A DNA stretch of 64,000 nucleotides from Saccoglossus kowalevskii (taxonomy: Eukaryota; Hemichordata; Enteropneusta; Harrimaniidae), in the NCBI RefSeq assembly GCF_000003605.2, contig NW_003127757.1:1-64000 (forward strand), written 5' to 3'. A model generated the notes under the pieces. That model did not search any database. It saw nothing but the letters and a program-made list of their open reading frames with translations, and had not been told where the DNA came from. This document shows, piece after piece, positions 63,681 to 64,000 of the stretch. The position numbers were made by a program, and so were the translations under genes. Position 1 is the first letter of the stretch. Every line of letters begins with the position of its first letter.

Positions 63681-63768
63681 GGTTAGTGTGGAATTATCCA
63701 ATGCCATCCTGCAACTTAACTATGTCTGTTTTGTAGTGGTACTAACAGTGGTTCTCATTGACTGTATG
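63681..63768 (+). repeat. Type monomer (exact consensus, 88 bp)
   Basis: This monomer carries the commonest base at every site and serves as the numbering reference: position 1 is the first G of GGTTAGTGTG and position 88 the final G of GACTGTATG. Composition is 33 T, 20 A, 20 G and 15 C, with no CpG, 12 TpG and 5 CpA. It holds three short dyads: TGGA-ATTA-TCCA at 9-20, TAGT-GGT-ACTA at 54-64, and ACAGT/ACTGT at 65-69 and 81-85. ACTAAC at 61-66 can also pair with GTTAGT at 2-7 of the next monomer. AGTGGT occurs twice, at 55-60 and 67-72, as a 12-bp-spaced direct repeat. Stop codons fall in all three + frames, and because 88 is not a multiple of 3 the frame shifts at every monomer. Confidence 0.97.
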
Positions 63769-64000
63769 GGTTAGTGTGGAATTATCCAATGCCATCCTGC
63801 AACTTAACTATGTCTGTTTTGTAGTGGTACTAACAGTGGTTCTCATTGACTGTATGGGTTAGTGTGGAATTATCCAATGCCATCCTGCAACTTAACTATG
63901 TCTGTTTTGTAGTGGTACTAACAGTGGTTCTCATTGACCATATGGGTTAGTGTAGAATTATCCAATGCCATCCTGCAACATAACTATGTCTGTTTTTTAG

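Larger units (their letters stand above)
1..64000 (+). repeat. 88-bp tandem satellite array, about 727 monomers
   Basis: The whole window is a head-to-tail array of one 88-bp monomer on the + strand, with no interruption, inversion or unique sequence. The line layout shows this directly: the sequence returns to the same phase every 1,320 bases (15 x 88), and one landmark drifts by only 1 bp net over 727 periods. Neighbouring monomers usually differ by one to four substitutions, so identity is roughly 95-99%. Indels are rare and mostly 1 bp; the larger ones are entered separately. Neither edge is present, so the real array is longer than 64 kb. Such arrays are typical of centromeric or pericentromeric heterochromatin in eukaryotes, but nothing in the sequence proves a centromere. 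I do not recognise the family. Confidence 0.99.
59575..64000 (+). repeat. Long-range duplicated block L, copy 2 (runs off the window)
   Basis: Counterpart of 41,195-47,565, with the shared markers listed there. It is about 2 kb shorter owing to several whole-monomer losses, the largest removing what corresponds to roughly 42.5-43.2 kb and 44.2-45.4 kb. The TTAA-duplicated monomer near 62,783 and CTTAACTTTG near 62,840 tie it to 33.0 kb as well. The final bases (TTTTTTAG) match 47,543, so the copy continues past the window end. Confidence 0.85.

Noticed and set aside
1-64000. CRISPR array
   Set aside because: The whole 88-bp unit is conserved and there are no unique spacers; unit size and array length do not fit.
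1-64000. CENP-B box
   Set aside because: GACCGTACGGG monomers contain CGGG, but the upstream TTCG and the central A of the box pattern are missing. No monomer form I saw fits.
1-64000. Telomeric repeat, from GGGTTAG at each monomer junction
   Set aside because: Only one 7-base match per 88 bp and no tandem TTAGGG; chance similarity.
1-64000. Pol III internal promoter (B box) at GTGGTTCTCATTG, hinting at a tRNA or SINE origin
   Set aside because: Only GGTTC matches; the GANTCC part is absent, there is no A box at a proper distance, and nothing folds as a tRNA.
1-64000. Compensatory change between A67G (ACGGT) and GACCGT, which would keep the 65-69/81-85 stem paired
   Set aside because: Most A67G monomers carry GACTGT, which does not fully pair with ACGGT. 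The few A67G with GACCGT (near 47,737, 50,908, 50,997, 63,045) are exceptions, so there is no covariation.
1-64000. The 88-bp unit as a doubled 44-bp ancestor
   Set aside because: The halves share only short motifs (TTAGTG/GTAGTG, ACTATG/CTGTATG) and do not align well enough to claim a dimer.
1-64000. Transposable element or virus-derived origin of the array
   Set aside because: No terminal repeats, coding remnants, poly-A tails or target duplications were found on either strand. The TTAA duplications at 33.0 and 62.8 kb are explained by slippage.
1-64000. rRNA, tRNA or other RNA genes, riboswitches, bacterial promoters or terminators
   Set aside because: Nothing outside the 88-bp monomer exists in the window, and the monomer shows no conserved RNA family signature.

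Overview
The window is one uninterrupted tandem satellite array. From base 1 to base 64,000 the same 88-bp monomer repeats head to tail in one orientation, about 727 times. The same landmark lies at base 3 and at base 63,978, which is 727 x 88 minus 1 bp. I find no gene, RNA gene, transposon, inversion or unique-sequence island, and neither array edge is inside the window. The consensus monomer is about 40% G+C, T-rich on the + strand (33 T against 20 A), has no CpG and has an excess of TpG and CpA. Tens of kilobases of pure 88-bp satellite point to a eukaryotic chromosome, probably centromeric, pericentromeric or another heterochromatic block. I do not recognise the satellite family and cannot name the organism. 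The CpG decay pattern suggests a genome with cytosine methylation.

The information in the window is the pattern of monomer variants. Numbering the monomer from the first G of GGTTAGTGTG, the main variable sites are C19G, A26T/T27G, C29A, A33T, T36A, C40T, C62T, A67G, the pair C76T/T78A, and the segment 80-88 (GACTGTATG, GACCGTATG, GACCGTACA, GACCGTACG, GACCATATG or GACTATATG). Tracking these markers with rare indels shows local higher-order repeats of several sizes: 2-mers near 39.7-40.3, 43.5-44.2 and 57.6-58.1 kb; a 4-mer near 9.7-10.2 kb; 5-mers (440 bp) near 10.9-12.2, 28.0-28.9 and 47.9-48.8 kb; a 7-mer at 51.3-52.6 kb; an 8-mer at 58.3-59.7 kb; 12-mers at 6.0-7.6 and 25.9-28.0 kb; 14-mers at 3.3-5.0 and 22.7-24.7 kb; a 16-mer at 36.2-38.1 kb; a 17-mer at 20.2-22.2 kb; and an 18/19-mer at 15.8-19.0 kb.

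Over these lie long-range copies. Recognisable cassettes recur many kilobases apart. The largest is a block at about 41.2-47.6 kb, copied with internal losses at about 59.6-64.0 kb. Two junctions where different parental blocks meet can be placed (near 19.03 kb and 49.6 kb). This is what repeated unequal crossing-over, conversion and slippage would leave.

The only open frames of note are 61-74 codon TTG-initiated frames spanning two or three monomers, which arise where a 1-bp deletion keeps two monomers in phase. I treat them as artefacts, not genes. Block boundaries are good to about one monomer (88 bp). They were found by eye from variant markers, not by alignment.
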